A stretch of DNA of 64,000 nucleotides from JBFFMO01 sp041390025 (GCA_041390025.1 JAWKQR010000010.1:90039-154038); one strand, 5' to 3'. Shown: positions 19,076 to 27,834, counted from the stretch's first letter. Program-made: numbers and translations. The notes: a model not told the origin generated them from the sequence alone.

Positions 19076-19974
19076 GTTCAATGACCTCATCGAACTTCCC
19101 AAATTCCCGCGTCACCGCTCTCGCGCATGGGCGCGGTTTGCAGATCGTTGTTGACCTGTCCCAGCCGCTCCACAAGGCTGTAGTACGGCTTAAATGGATC
19201 TCAGCCATCGGCGGTGGCGGTGCCTCCTCCTGCGAACAAGTGAAGAACAGGGCGTTGGCGCCGGTCTCCGTCTCGTTGGTGCACAATCGCATGTCCGAGC
19301 CGACCCGCGGCCCGTGTCCGCCCCAGGTGCCTCCTGAACCCAAACGCCGTTCTCGCCATCCTCATCAAACTTTCTGACCGCATCGCCTGGGTGGTTCTCA
19401 AGGTCGGCATCAAACACGAAGGACAGCATCGGGCGTTGGATCACCGACTGCACGTGAAGGCAAACTGAGATTTGAGTTCGCCCAACTGGGGGACCCGGGC
19501 GCTGGTACGGAACAGTCAATCTTCTCGCCGCTTTCTGCATAGCCGTAACGGGGCAAAGAGAGCGGATTCGATCCCAGGGATGGTCTTTCGTTCGAGCGAG
19601 CAAATATACTCGCCTGAAAGGGCTTCAGAATGCGCTTAACCTCCTGAAACGAGCTAAGGGTCTGTCACCGGCGAGGCGGGATCGAGACACAGCACCACAT
19701 CGAACGTGTCGTCAGGAAAGTCGAGCTCCTGCAAACATCACGTGGAAATCAAGCCCGGTTTCAGCATGTTTCATCCGTCCGAGCTCAAGCACCGCTGGCG
19801 GTGGTCGGTCGCGTCGACCATTTCAGCGCCGAGCTCAAGCAGCAGCGACGAGCCGATGCCCGTGCCACAGCCGATGTCCAGGACACGACGGCCTTGAACG
19901 CGCTCTGCAAGTAGAACTGCCGGGCGGGCGCGTGCCCGCTCGCCGCTAGAGGTGCGAGACCGGTATCGATTCAT
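19068..19974 (-). CDS. Class I SAM-dependent methyltransferase, multiply frameshifted
   Basis: It starts at the ATG at 19974 with NRYRSRTSSGERARARPAVL, followed by motif I VLDIGCGTGIGSSLLLELGA. Later motifs appear in other frames: LDFPDDTFDVVLCLDPASPV (motif II/post-II region) and EYICSLERKTIPGIESAL. The C-terminal part gives HPGDAVRKFDEDGEN and MRLCTNETETGANALFFTCS. The layout fits a UbiE/Methyltransf_11-type fold with a family-specific tail of about 120 residues. The substrate is unknown. It is the first gene of a minus-strand unit with the acidic protein and FadL. Four or more indels are needed. Confidence 0.6.
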
Positions 19975-20133
19975 AGGTTCGGCCGTTGTTTGTTAGGTCG
20001 CGCGGATTATAGGGGACGGCGTCCGACAGGCGCAACCCAATTGGACAGCATCGATGCGGAATACCGACCCGTTTGACTTTGCTTGTTTGGCGTATTGATT
20101 TAAAGGCCACCAGCTCACACGCCCATACGAACA

Positions 20134-20325
20134 ATGAAAAGAACGGAATTGACCAAAAGAAACTGCTGCGAATAAAGGGTACGCCGCGCGCTGGGAGCGG
20201 CGGCTGTCACGGTGCTGTTCGCATGGTTGATGACACCATGGATCTTGGTGTTAGGCGCTCCCGTGACAGCGTGGATGACGTTTCGTTGGTTTCAGTACCG
20301 GGCTAAGTGGGGCTTGAGGTTTTAG
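20134..20325 (+). CDS. Small single-helix membrane protein, frameshifted
   Basis: About 63 residues. The ATG at 20134 opens a short basic segment that slips near 20165-20190 (DQKKLLRIKGTPRA in one frame). A long hydrophobic helix follows (LGAAAVTVLFAWLMTPWILV) and then a basic tail ending YRAKWGLRF before TAG at 20323. It lies 6 bp upstream of psd and may be co-translated with it. The region 19975-20133 between the divergent genes holds no feature I can identify. Confidence 0.4.
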
Positions 20326-20331
20326 AAGAAT

Positions 20332-21171
20332 ATGCTCGATCGCGCAAAACTCACTGCCCTGCAATTGTTGTAGCCTGATGAGCGGGCGTTGGGCGCCGTT
20401 TCGGACTATGCTTCCCAAAACTGTGCGTGGCGTGGTCAATCAGGTTCGCAAGTTTGGCCGGGATCAATACGGCATGAGGCTGAACAATCCCGGATTCCTA
20501 CAACCAGCTTGAACGCCTTCTTCACACGCAAGCTCCAGGACGACGCCCGCGCGATTGCCGATACGTCGAGCCGCGCTTTGCTCGCCGTGCGACGGGAGGA
20601 GTTGTCTCACTGGTAAGATAACCAGGAAACGCTTGTTCAAAGCCAAGGGCCGCGACTACCGGTTGAGTGGATCTCTCTCGATTCCGGCCGCGAAGCAGCG
20701 GACTTCACCGACGGGCACTTTGCGACGATCTACCTCTCACCGGGACTATCACCAGGTTCTTTCCGATCTCGGGCCGAAAGCCACAGAGGTTTCGTACATT
20801 CCGGGACACCTTTTCCCCGTCAATCCCTTTACGCCGTCAGGCTGGACCAGCTGTTTGCCGTCAACGAACGCCTCATCACGCATACATGTCCAAAACGATG
20901 CCATTGGCCGTGTTGGAGTTGTCATGGTGGGAACCACATGTGTGGGCCGCATGAGCTTGGCATTTCACGAGCATGTCACGAACCGTAAGTTTCGACGCCG
21001 TGAGAGCTTCGAGCTCGCGGCTGGCGTCCCATGTCGGTGCGGCGATGAGCTCGGTATGTTCAACTTGGGTTCAACCGTCGTGATGGTGATCTCCAACCCA
21101 GAGTTCAAGTTTGAGGCCGGCTTGACCGCCGGGCAGCCATGCGGATGGGCGAGTTGCTCAGGCGCGTTTGA
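20332..21171 (+). CDS. psd: Phosphatidylserine decarboxylase proenzyme, frameshifted
   Basis: Pyruvoyl enzyme that makes phosphatidylethanolamine from phosphatidylserine at the inner membrane. The ATG at 20332 gives MLDRAKLTALQLL, then across frames SLNAFFTRKLQDDARAIADT, SPCDG (usually SPVDG) and the KGRDYRL segment. The C-terminal half reads HEHVTNRKFRRRESFELAAG, GDELGMFNLGSTVVM and then the end GELLRRV. The LGST tetrapeptide near 21063-21080 is the self-cleavage site that creates the pyruvoyl group. About five indels are needed to join the parts, but all expected family blocks are present in order. This argues for sequence error rather than decay. Confidence 0.78.
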
Positions 21172-21317
21172 GGCCCGCGAGGATCGTCGAAGACTTGTGA
21201 GGTATCCTCGTGTGGTATAGACTCGCGATGCTGTAAACCGCTATCCATCCGGATGCTGCCGGTGTGAACGCTTTAGCGTCTGACAGCCGCCTGTACATCT
21301 GCGAAGAGGCCCTCATC

Positions 21318-22877
21318 GTGTCAACTCCGCTGATAATTCGCCGAGCCTAGAGCCGCATCTCGACGAAGACGGTGATGTGATAGAGCTGACCGAAGAGGTC
21401 GGTCACTTCCCGCGCCTGCTGTAGATGACCTCGCGTTCGCCATTCCCGAGTTTCGAATTCCGACGGGGCAATCCACGGCCATCACTGACTCCGAGGCAAC
21501 GAGCGGGGACGACGAAGCCTTTGACCGCGAAGAGCTCGTGCGGACGCAGTTACGCATCGAACTTCGACCGGCATCAGCTCGAACTCCTCTCGATGCAGTC
21601 CGCAAGTGGACCATCAGTGCGCACTTGCGTGACCGGGTTCGCGCCGGATGTGCTCGTGTTGCCGCCGCGCGTTCTGACAAAGAAATGGCAGGGAGGCCCT
21701 CAGTCCTCCCTCACCGGTTGGTCCCGACAGCCGAGACGCTGTCGCTCAAACGAGTCCAAACCAAGACCATCACGGACGAGGACATCGCTCGTGCGACGCT
21801 CGCGGAACGCCCCTCGGAGCCCAGGTGGAGGCTCGCGTGCCCGAGCCGGTGCTGGAATCCCGAACCGTCGGTGGAATCGGGGGACATGCCCGAGCTTGAG
21901 CTCGACAGCGAGATTCTTGAGGATGCGACGCCACTTCCTCAGCCGCCGCCAAAGCCGGATCTGCGGATCCCCCGCAACGGGCCGAGCGTGCACGTCAAAA
22001 CGGCTTCATCCGGCGCGTCGGCAGCGGCGGCGAAAGCTGAAGCCGACGGCGACGACGACGTCAGCAGCATCGTCAAAGACCATGGAGGGAGGAAGAAACC
22101 CAAACACGTACCAAACGCCGCCGAACTCAAGCGCTTCAACTGGTTCGTGGACGTGTTCACCGAAGAGTACCTTCGCACTGTCCCAAAGACCTCGCCAAAC
22201 AAACCGAGGTGGAGGCAGCCTTCATTCTCGACTCGCTTGGATTTGAAGAAGGGGCGCCCGCGTTTCATTTGGCCTGCGGCCCCAGGCGTCCTCGAATCAA
22301 TCTGGCGCAACGTGGTTTCGAAGTGGCTGGCCTCGACCTGTCGATGGCCATGCTGCAACGATGCTCTCGCAGAAGCGCAGCGCAGTCCTTGTCGATCAAG
22401 TTGTTCATGGCGACATGCGTGAAGCTCAACTTCAACGAGATTTTGACGCGTGTTTCTCTGGCAGACCTCCTTCGGATACTTCGACGATCGGATGAAACTT
22501 CAAGGTGCTCCAGGGAATCCATCGTGCGCTCAAGGCGGGCGACGTCCTCCTGCGACACCGTCAACCGTGACTACGTTGTGGCCGGAATGCCCTCCCGCGA
22601 ACGCTGGTGGGGAAGGTGTCAGATGCGTGTTCCTTGAGGAGGTGGAGTTTGATTACAGGCCAGTGTGCTTCACACGAAGCGCTCGTTCATTTACGAGGAT
22701 GGATCGCCACCGCAAGAGTTCAACAGCTACATCCGGCTTTATAGCCTTCATGAGCTCAATCATATTCTTAATGTCGCCGGCTTCGACCTGCTCGAGGTTT
22801 CTGGCGAGCTGTGCCACCGCGGCAGCTTCCTCGGGCCAAACAGCAGTCGTCTCATCCTGCTGGCCGAGAAACGCTGA
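21318..22877 (+). CDS. SAM-dependent methyltransferase with long disordered N-terminus, frameshifted
   Basis: The N-terminal 250 residues or so are acidic and low complexity (NSPSLEPHLDEDGDVIELTE, MPELELDSEILEDATPLPQP). They lead to AELKRFNWFVDVFTEEYLRT, then a class I methyltransferase domain: EAAFILDSLGFEEGA, motif I ACGP, NLAQRGFEVAGLDLSMAMLQ, WQTSFGYFDDRM and DTVNRDYVVAGMPSR. The end SYIRLYSLHELNHILNVAGF, then LGPNSSRLILLAEKR, is intact. At least five indels are needed. The exact start is unclear; a GTG at 21318 is a candidate. A role in phospholipid head-group methylation is possible from the psd neighbour but unproven. A terminator follows at once. Confidence 0.6.
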
Positions 22878-22896
22878 TCCTGAGGCCAAGAAAACG

Positions 22897-22924
22897 AAAA
22901 GGCACCCAGCGGGTGCCTTTTTTT
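22897..22924. terminator. Terminator between convergent units
   Basis: GGCACCC-AGC-GGGTGCC forms a perfect 7-bp stem at 22901-22917. It is preceded by A-rich and followed by T-rich sequence, so it can act in both directions. It separates the methyltransferase (plus) from the lipoprotein gene (minus). Confidence 0.88.
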
Positions 22925-22939
22925 GTGACGGGTCGAGAC

Positions 22940-23482
22940 TTACTTGGGCTCGACGACGGCCATATCGTCGACATAGTCGAGCAGTAACAAGCCATCTTCG
23001 GTGGCCACGAAACCTTGTGCGACCTTCGAATAGGTCCCCTTGAAGACGTGTTCTTCGCCCTCGGCGAGCTTGGACTTCTTTACAAAGTCTTCGTCGTAGC
23101 CAACGACTCGCAACACCTTCTGGGCATCCGCGTCATCTTTGATGAACAGATTGGGCTCGGGACACGGGTCCCCAGTCTTTTTCGCCTTTTTGGGGTCACA
23201 GGGGGTCGACAACTTCACGATCAGCCCCTTTACGTCCACCTTCTGGTCGAGGAACTTCTCTTGATGGTGGATCAAACCCTCGACGCGCATGGTTCCGTCG
23301 CTGTTCTTCTCGGGGATCGTGAAACCGCTTGCCGGCGGCGGATCGGGAAGGTCGACGCGTGCTGGTGGCAGCTTGTCGTCAACCTTTTCATCCTCGACCT
23401 GTACGGTCGCGGGGGGATCACAGGCACCGAGCGACACAACGGCCGTAAGGATGGCACCGACGCGCAACAATGATTTCAACAT
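22940..23482 (-). CDS. Lipoprotein with a probable OB-fold domain
   Basis: 180 residues from the ATG at 23482. The signal LLRVGAILTAVVSLGAC has the lipobox LGAC. The earlier ATG at 23536 would put 18 odd residues before it. After a Pro/Asp-rich linker, residues 70-175 (RVEGLIHHQEKFLDQKVDVK, then LFIKDDADAQKVLRVVGYDE and HVFKGTYSKVAQGFVATEDG) resemble the OB-fold lipoproteins seen in Deltaproteobacteria; the two Cys (CDPKKAKKTGDPC) may pair. The ligand is unknown. It is probably attached to the envelope. It lies 28 bp downstream of the helicase gene and may share its transcript. Confidence 0.65.
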   Translation of the reverse strand: MLKSLLRVGAILTAVVSLGACDPPATVQVEDEKVDDKLPPARVDLPDPPPASGFTIPEKNSDGTMRVEGLIHHQEKFLDQKVDVKGLIVKLSTPCDPKKAKKTGDPCPEPNLFIKDDADAQKVLRVVGYDEDFVKKSKLAEGEEHVFKGTYSKVAQGFVATEDGLLLLDYVDDMAVVEPK

Positions 23483-23510
23483 AGGCTCTCCTGCAGGCTC
23501 AACACACGAC

Positions 23511-25682
23511 CTATTTGCGCGCAGCTTCAGCCGCAATGGTCACGCCGTCGTATTCCTGTTGATTAACGGCTTGGAGAATATCGTAGAAGTAGTCTTCACG
23601 CACCTCCAAGTAGCTGAACGTCGACTCCAGCGAGACGCCGCCAAAGTCTTCAGGTTCCATCCCCGCGAGGAAGCAAACGATGTCGACGACTTCATCGGCC
23701 TTCTCGACTCGGTTCTTTCCGACGTTGATCCACATCTTCGTAAAGGTGCGAGGTGTTGGGGCGAGGGTCACCGGCTCGGCATCGGCCGGTCGCTGGCGAC
23801 GATCGGGACGACGGCCACGGCCGCGACCTCGACCGCCACGGTCGTTTCGCCCCTCGGAGCGTTCATCTTTGCGTTCGCTTGATTCGGCGCGGGCGCGAGG
23901 TGCTTCTTCACGTGTGGGTCGTTCGTTACGTGCGGGACGTTCGTCACGTGCAGGGCGTTCCTCACGTGCAGGACGTTCGTCACGTGCAGGACGTTCGTCA
24001 CGTGCGGGGCGTTCGTCACGCGCAGGTCGGTCTTCACGCGTGCCGTTTCGAGCCGAGCGGTTGTCACGGTCGGGGCGGTCTTCGCGTGCCTCGTTGGAAT
24101 CGTGTCGGGCCTCGCGGCTGTCTGACGTGGCACCCGCGGTCAGCGAGTCGCCCGAGTCGGAGTCGCCACGGCGGCGGCGACGCCGGCGGCGACGCCCCTG
24201 TTCGATCGGGACTTCGTCCGCGTCGTCAATCGCGGCAACCGCCACGGCCGGCTCATCTTCCGATGCCGCCTCCGAGCGGGTGGGGCGTGGTGTTGGTGCC
24301 TGCTCAGCATCAGGTGCGGGCGCGTCAACGCGTGCCATGACCTGAGCCGGCAAAGAGACAGCTCGCCCCGTTGCCTTCGACACGCTGTCTGCGACAGCGA
24401 GCAACTTCGCCACGAAGCGGAGGCGGTCATTGTCTTCCGAGCCCACCAAAGCTTCCGCCACCCCGAGATGGGCGCCGTATGGGAGGTTCGGCATATCCTC
24501 GACTTTGCCAATCAGTGCATTGACGTGCGCCTTCTGCCGAGCCTCCAAAATCTCCTTCGCCGTGGGCAGGGGGCGTTGCGTCATCGGAAACTTGTAAAGC
24601 TTCTTGATGTTGAACAGCGTGCCCATCTCTCGAGGGGATACTAGGCTGAGTGCCTTCCCCTTCTTTCCTGCACGTCCGGTGCGTCCAGTACGGTGAATGT
24701 AAACTTCAGCGCTTTCAGGCAGCGTGTAGTTGATCACGTGTGAAAGATCCGAGATGTCGATCCCACGCGCTGCGACGTCGGTCGCAACCAAGAAGTCGAT
24801 CTTGTTGTCACGAAGGGCCGCGAGCGTTCGCTCACGTTCCTTTTGAGGAAGATCGCCGTTCAGCACGTCGGCACGAAGGCCATGGCGCTTCAGGTAACGG
24901 GAAAGCGTGAACGTGTCGTCTTTGGTGTTCGCAAAAATGATGGCGTTCTCGGGCTGCTCGTATTGCAACAACGCAAGCATGTCGCGCGTGCGCCCGACAC
25001 CACGCACTGGGATGTAACTGTGTTCGACGTCGACGGCAGCCACGGATCCGTCCGAGAGCGTCACGAACTCGGGGTAGTACAACATGGAGTTCGCGAGCGC
25101 TTTGATCTCCTGCGTGATTGTCGCCGAAAACAAGAGGCTTTGCCGCGCTTCGGGCAAGTACTTCAAGATCGCATTGAGATCTTCGGCAAACCCCATCGAG
25201 AGCATCTCGTCGGCCTCATCAAGGCACAAAACCCGAAGCTGTTTCAGCGACAGATTTCCGCGATTGAGAATGTCCAACAAACGGCCCGGCGTCGCGCACA
25301 CGATGTTCGCGGTCGCGAGCTCTTCGTACTGCTTTTCGTAAGATGAGCCGCCGTAAATCACGGCGACCTTGATCTTCTTGTAAGCGCCCAGGCGCTCGAA
25401 CTCTTCCGCCACTTGCTTGGCAAGTTCGCGTGTCGGTGCAAGCACCAAGGCATCGATTCGGCCGGGTTTCGGGTCGACCATCTCAAGGATCGGGATGCCA
25501 AACGCGGCTGTCTTCCCCGTTCCTGTCTGTGACTGCACGATGAGGTCGATTCCCGCCATCCCAAGAGGGATCGTGGAGGACTGGACCGGCGTGGGGGTCA
25601 CGTAACCCACGTCCTTGAGAGCACGGAGCATCTCGTCGCTGAGGTAGAAATCTTCGAAACCTTTCTTATGCGGATCGACCAT
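23511..25682 (-). CDS. DEAD-box RNA helicase with DbpA-type C-terminal RNA-binding domain
   Basis: 723 residues. The helicase core (about 1-370) has the Q motif, AQ...TGTGKT (SQTGTGKTAAFGIP), APTRELA, TPGRL, LDEADEML, SAT, ATDVAARGIDI and HRTGRTGRAGKKG. A linker of about 200 residues follows with RRRRRRRRG and runs of a six-residue unit RPARDE. The last 75 residues (MWINVGKNRVEKADEVVDIV, then EDFGGVSLESTFSYLEV) form a DbpA/CsdA-like RRM. The architecture matches the DeaD/CsdA family used in ribosome assembly and cold response. It is intact despite the repeats. Confidence 0.93.
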   Translation of the reverse strand: MVDPHKKGFEDFYLSDEMLRALKDVGYVTPTPVQSSTIPLGMAGIDLIVQSQTGTGKTAAFGIPILEMVDPKPGRIDALVLAPTRELAKQVAEEFERLGAYKKIKVAVIYGGSSYEKQYEELATANIVCATPGRLLDILNRGNLSLKQLRVLCLDEADEMLSMGFAEDLNAILKYLPEARQSLLFSATITQEIKALANSMLYYPEFVTLSDGSVAAVDVEHSYIPVRGVGRTRDMLALLQYEQPENAIIFANTKDDTFTLSRYLKRHGLRADVLNGDLPQKERERTLAALRDNKIDFLVATDVAARGIDISDLSHVINYTLPESAEVYIHRTGRTGRAGKKGKALSLVSPREMGTLFNIKKLYKFPMTQRPLPTAKEILEARQKAHVNALIGKVEDMPNLPYGAHLGVAEALVGSEDNDRLRFVAKLLAVADSVSKATGRAVSLPAQVMARVDAPAPDAEQAPTPRPTRSEAASEDEPAVAVAAIDDADEVPIEQGRRRRRRRRRGDSDSGDSLTAGATSDSREARHDSNEAREDRPDRDNRSARNGTREDRPARDERPARDERPARDERPAREERPARDERPARNERPTREEAPRARAESSERKDERSEGRNDRGGRGRGRGRRPDRRQRPADAEPVTLAPTPRTFTKMWINVGKNRVEKADEVVDIVCFLAGMEPEDFGGVSLESTFSYLEVREDYFYDILQAVNQQEYDGVTIAAEAARK
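23895..24050. repeat. Short tandem repeats encoding RPARDE units in the helicase linker
   Basis: About eight near-identical units of 18 bp (core CGTTCGTCACGTGCAGGA and close variants), read on the minus strand as RPARDE, RPAREE or RPARNE. The units are in frame and contiguous. This is a coding minisatellite in a disordered arginine/glutamate-rich RNA-binding linker. The copy number may vary between strains, and such repeats are prone to assembly collapse. Confidence 0.85.
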
Positions 25683-25791
25683 GTACTGTTTCTCTAGGCG
25701 GCCAACTTAAGGCCTGTTCACTAAATTTGGACGCGTTTCCATAACGAAATAGCGGCCTCAAAGCAAGCTCGCAGCGCTGTGCGAGCCGCGA

Positions 25792-26199
25792 TTATTCGGA
25801 TTCTTTGCGGATGTGCCACAGGATTTGCTCGGCGAGCTCACGCGTCCCATCCGGAAGTCCTTGTGTGCGCTCGTCGCGTGGAATCACTGGCGCGGAGACC
25901 TTTGCCACCGTTAACGCCGCAAAGTCGTCGCTGGCAATGATGTCAAGGGTCGGGGGCACAAACGGGAGTCGAGGTTCCATTCTCTTTCGAAGTTCGTCAC
26001 TTCGCCGCGTGATTTCCGGCGCCCAGGACCGACGAACCTCCACCTGCAGCCGATCCCCAGCCAGCGACACAGGGCGCGTATGCTTGGCGAGCTCAGCCCC
26101 GACCAGAACCTCCCAGCAGCTGCGGTACAACGAAAGCGTTGGGGTTCGCCCCGATGACTCCCAGGCGTCCCGTAACAGATCATAAAAGGGCGAGCTCAT
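25792..26199 (-). CDS. DUF721/DciA-like protein
   Basis: 135 residues from the ATG at 26199. The first 90 residues (FYDLLRDAWESSGRTPTLSL, WEVLVGAELAKHTRPVSLAG, LQVEVRRSWAPEITRRSDEL) match the DUF721/DciA fold. In DciA proteins this fold helps load the replicative helicase DnaB. The KH-like W....G..la.ht.p..l pattern is visible. A C-terminal tail of about 40 residues is family-variable. The ATG overlaps the adk stop (ATGA). The assignment rests on domain pattern; a DciA role is probable but not shown. Confidence 0.7.
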   Translation of the reverse strand: MSSPFYDLLRDAWESSGRTPTLSLYRSCWEVLVGAELAKHTRPVSLAGDRLQVEVRRSWAPEITRRSDELRKRMEPRLPFVPPTLDIIASDDFAALTVAKVSAPVIPRDERTQGLPDGTRELAEQILWHIRKESE

Positions 26200-26818
26200 C
26201 GATCCAAGGCGCCAGCGATCCGCGCCGTGACGTCGGCAGGGTCCCCCACGCCGTCGACCGTGACGAGAATCTCTTTGGCGGCATAAAAAGGTACAATGGG
26301 TGCCGTTTCGGAGTGGTACTTTCGAGCCGAGCTCGGCGCGCTTCTTCGGTGTCATCTTTGCGCTGCGTGACGCGGGAGGATGTCCGCGGGGGAGGTTGAA
26401 GGTCATGTGGTAGATTTCTCCCGTCTCAGGGTCCGATCGCCGGCCCGTGATGCGGTCGACGATGAGCGCGTCGGGGACCTCGATCAACACGACCGCGTCC
26501 AGTGAAACGTTGGCACCGTCCAACGCAGCGTCGAGGCCTCGGCCTGCGGTCGAGTGCGCGGGAACCCATCCAAAAGGAAGCCGTCTTTGCAGTCCGCCTT
26601 CTGAATCCGCTCAAGCACCATACCAATGACGACGGCGTCTGGCACCAGTTGGCCTGCCTTCATGAATGCATCAGCCTGCTTTCCAAGCGCGGTGCCTTCA
26701 GAGACTGCGGCCCTGAGCATATCGCCGGTCGATAGGTGAGGCACTGCGTAGCGTTCCACCAAAAACTTCGCCTGAGTTCCCTTTCCTGCGCCCGGAGGGC
26801 CCACAGTATCATCCGCAT
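26196..26818 (-). CDS. adk: Adenylate kinase, frameshifted
   Basis: Interconverts ATP + AMP and 2 ADP. The ATG at 26818 (AGGAG upstream) gives MRMIL. One missing T near 26804 puts the P-loop GPPGAGKGTQAKFL in frame. AMP-site motifs follow: HLSTGDMLRAAV and DGFLLDGFPRT. Near 26500 a slip leads to ANVSLDAVVLIEVPDALIVD and ITGRRSDPETGEIYHMTFNL, the LID region of the short-LID type with no zinc Cys. A further slip near 26390 leads to VTQRKDDTEEARRARL and the C-terminus RIAGALDR. The length of about 207 residues is close to the usual 214. All motifs are retained, so the breaks are likely sequence errors. Confidence 0.88.
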
Positions 26819-26914
26819 CTCTGCTCCTGCTCCGCGTGAGGACGCCGTGATAGCACTTTCGACCCCGGTTCGCCAGATGGGAGAAACTCATTGCCGCTTT
26901 GCAAACAAAACATG

Positions 26915-26943
26915 TTGACAGGGATGTGCACCGTTAGTATCTA
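26915..26943 (+). promoter_or_regulatory. Strong sigma-70-type promoter for tRNA-Val
   Basis: A perfect TTGACA at 26915-26920, a 17-bp spacer and TATCTA at 26938-26943. The tRNA starts 28 bp downstream. This is the best promoter match in the window and may also feed infC through the attenuator-like hairpin. Confidence 0.75.
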
Positions 26944-26970
26944 AGCATCCCTCGCCACGGCAGAGCACAG

Positions 26971-27042
26971 AGGCACATAGCTCAGCGGGAGAGCACTACC
27001 CTGACACGGTAGGGGTCGGCGGTTCAAATCCGCCTGTGCCTA
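26971..27042 (+). tRNA. tRNA-Val (anticodon GAC)
   Basis: 72 nt without encoded CCA. The acceptor arms AGGCACA and TGTGCCT pair fully, with discriminator A. The D arm is GCTC/GAGC, the anticodon stem CTACC/GGTAG with loop CTGACAC, and the T arm GGCGG-TTCAAAT-CCGCC. The anticodon GAC reads GUC (valine). Confidence 0.95.
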
Positions 27043-27049
27043 TTTTGAA

Positions 27050-27065
27050 GGTTGATTGATCAACC
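27050..27065 (+). other. Small perfect inverted repeat after tRNA-Val
   Basis: GGTTGA-TTGA-TCAACC, a 6-bp stem with a 4-nt loop, 8 bp after the tRNA. It lacks a T-run. It might be a processing or stability hairpin; its role is unknown. Confidence 0.5.
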
Positions 27066-27124
27066 ACACTGCGGAGTCGACCAACGGTGATGCATCGAAA
27101 TCCGAGTGAGAAGTCTCGGTAGAG

Positions 27125-27151
27125 AGCAGGGTCTTTGGTCCTGCTTTTTTT
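27125..27151 (+). terminator. Terminator/attenuator in the infC leader
   Basis: AGCAGG and CCTGCT flank a 9-nt loop and are followed by seven T, ending 33 bp before the infC ATG. It lies between the strong tRNA promoter and infC. It could end the tRNA transcript or serve as a regulated attenuator for the infC-rpmI-rplT unit; the sequence alone cannot tell. Confidence 0.75.
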
Positions 27152-27183
27152 ATGTCCGCAATTTCGAGGAGAAGTTCAGGTAT

Positions 27184-27708
27184 ATGGCAGAAAAAGAACC
27201 ACGTGTTAATCGCCGAATCAGGGGGCCTGAGGTACGCGTCATCGATCCCGACGGCGAACAGCTGGGCGTCATGGAGATCGACGACGCGCTCGATCGCGCC
27301 GAAGAGGCAGGGCTTGACCTCGTTGAGGTTGCGCCCAATGCAAAACCGCCCGTCTGCCGAATCATGGACTACGGGAAGTACAAGTATCAGCAGAAGAAAC
27401 GTTCCGCTGAGGCCAAAAAGAAATCGGCTCGCGTCGAGCTTAAAGAGGTCAAGCTTCGGCCCAAGACCGATGATCATGACTTCCTGACCAAGGTTCGTCA
27501 CGCACGCAAGTTCCTTGAGGAAGGGAACAAGGTGAAGTTTACGATCATGTTCCGCGGTCGCGAGATCACTCACCCAGAGATCGCCGCCGAGATGCTTGTT
27601 CGCGCTGCCGAGCTGCTAAAAGACGCGGCAGAAGTCGAGCAGGACGGCCGGCTTGAGGGCCGCAACATGACGATGATGATGTCCCCTCGTGGGAACAAAG
27701 GTGAATGA
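27184..27708 (+). CDS. infC: Translation initiation factor IF-3
   Basis: 174 residues. Binds the 30S subunit and controls start-codon and initiator-tRNA selection. The N-domain reads RVNRRIRGPEVRVIDPDGEQ and LDLVEVAPNAKPPVCRIMDY, the linker is KYKYQQKKRSAEAKKK, and the C-domain has LRPKTDDHDFLTKVRHARKF and VKFTIMFRGREITHPE. The start is a plain ATG at 27184 with AGGAGAAG at 27166-27173, not the rare AUU-type start used for autoregulation in enterics. It is followed by rpmI and rplT in the classic order. Confidence 0.97.
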   Translation: MAEKEPRVNRRIRGPEVRVIDPDGEQLGVMEIDDALDRAEEAGLDLVEVAPNAKPPVCRIMDYGKYKYQQKKRSAEAKKKSARVELKEVKLRPKTDDHDFLTKVRHARKFLEEGNKVKFTIMFRGREITHPEIAAEMLVRAAELLKDAAEVEQDGRLEGRNMTMMMSPRGNKGE

Positions 27709-27717
27709 AGAAAGGGC

Positions 27718-27747
27718 TTGACCTTCTCGTGTTGACACGCATATAGT
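27718..27747 (+). promoter_or_regulatory. Candidate promoter upstream of rpmI
   Basis: TTGACC at 27718-27723 and TATAGT at 27742-27747 with an 18-bp spacer, in the 126-bp infC-rpmI gap. A good -10 match. It could give rpmI-rplT expression independent of infC. Confidence 0.45.
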
Positions 27748-27834
27748 GCGCGGCCTCGCTCAGCGGGGCAGAATTCATAATTGATTTGTTGTAGCCGGTA
27801 TCTCGGCCAACCTATGACCCCTTCGGAGGCCGTG

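Noticed and set aside
14317..22877. A block of pseudogenes or a degraded genomic island
   Set aside because: The motifs are kept in order across frames and substitutions do not look relaxed; sequencing indels explain it better. Kept as a finding about sequence quality instead.
23895..24050. Regular short repeats that look like a CRISPR array
   Set aside because: The 18-bp units are contiguous without spacers, in frame with the helicase gene and encode RPARDE; no cas gene is near.
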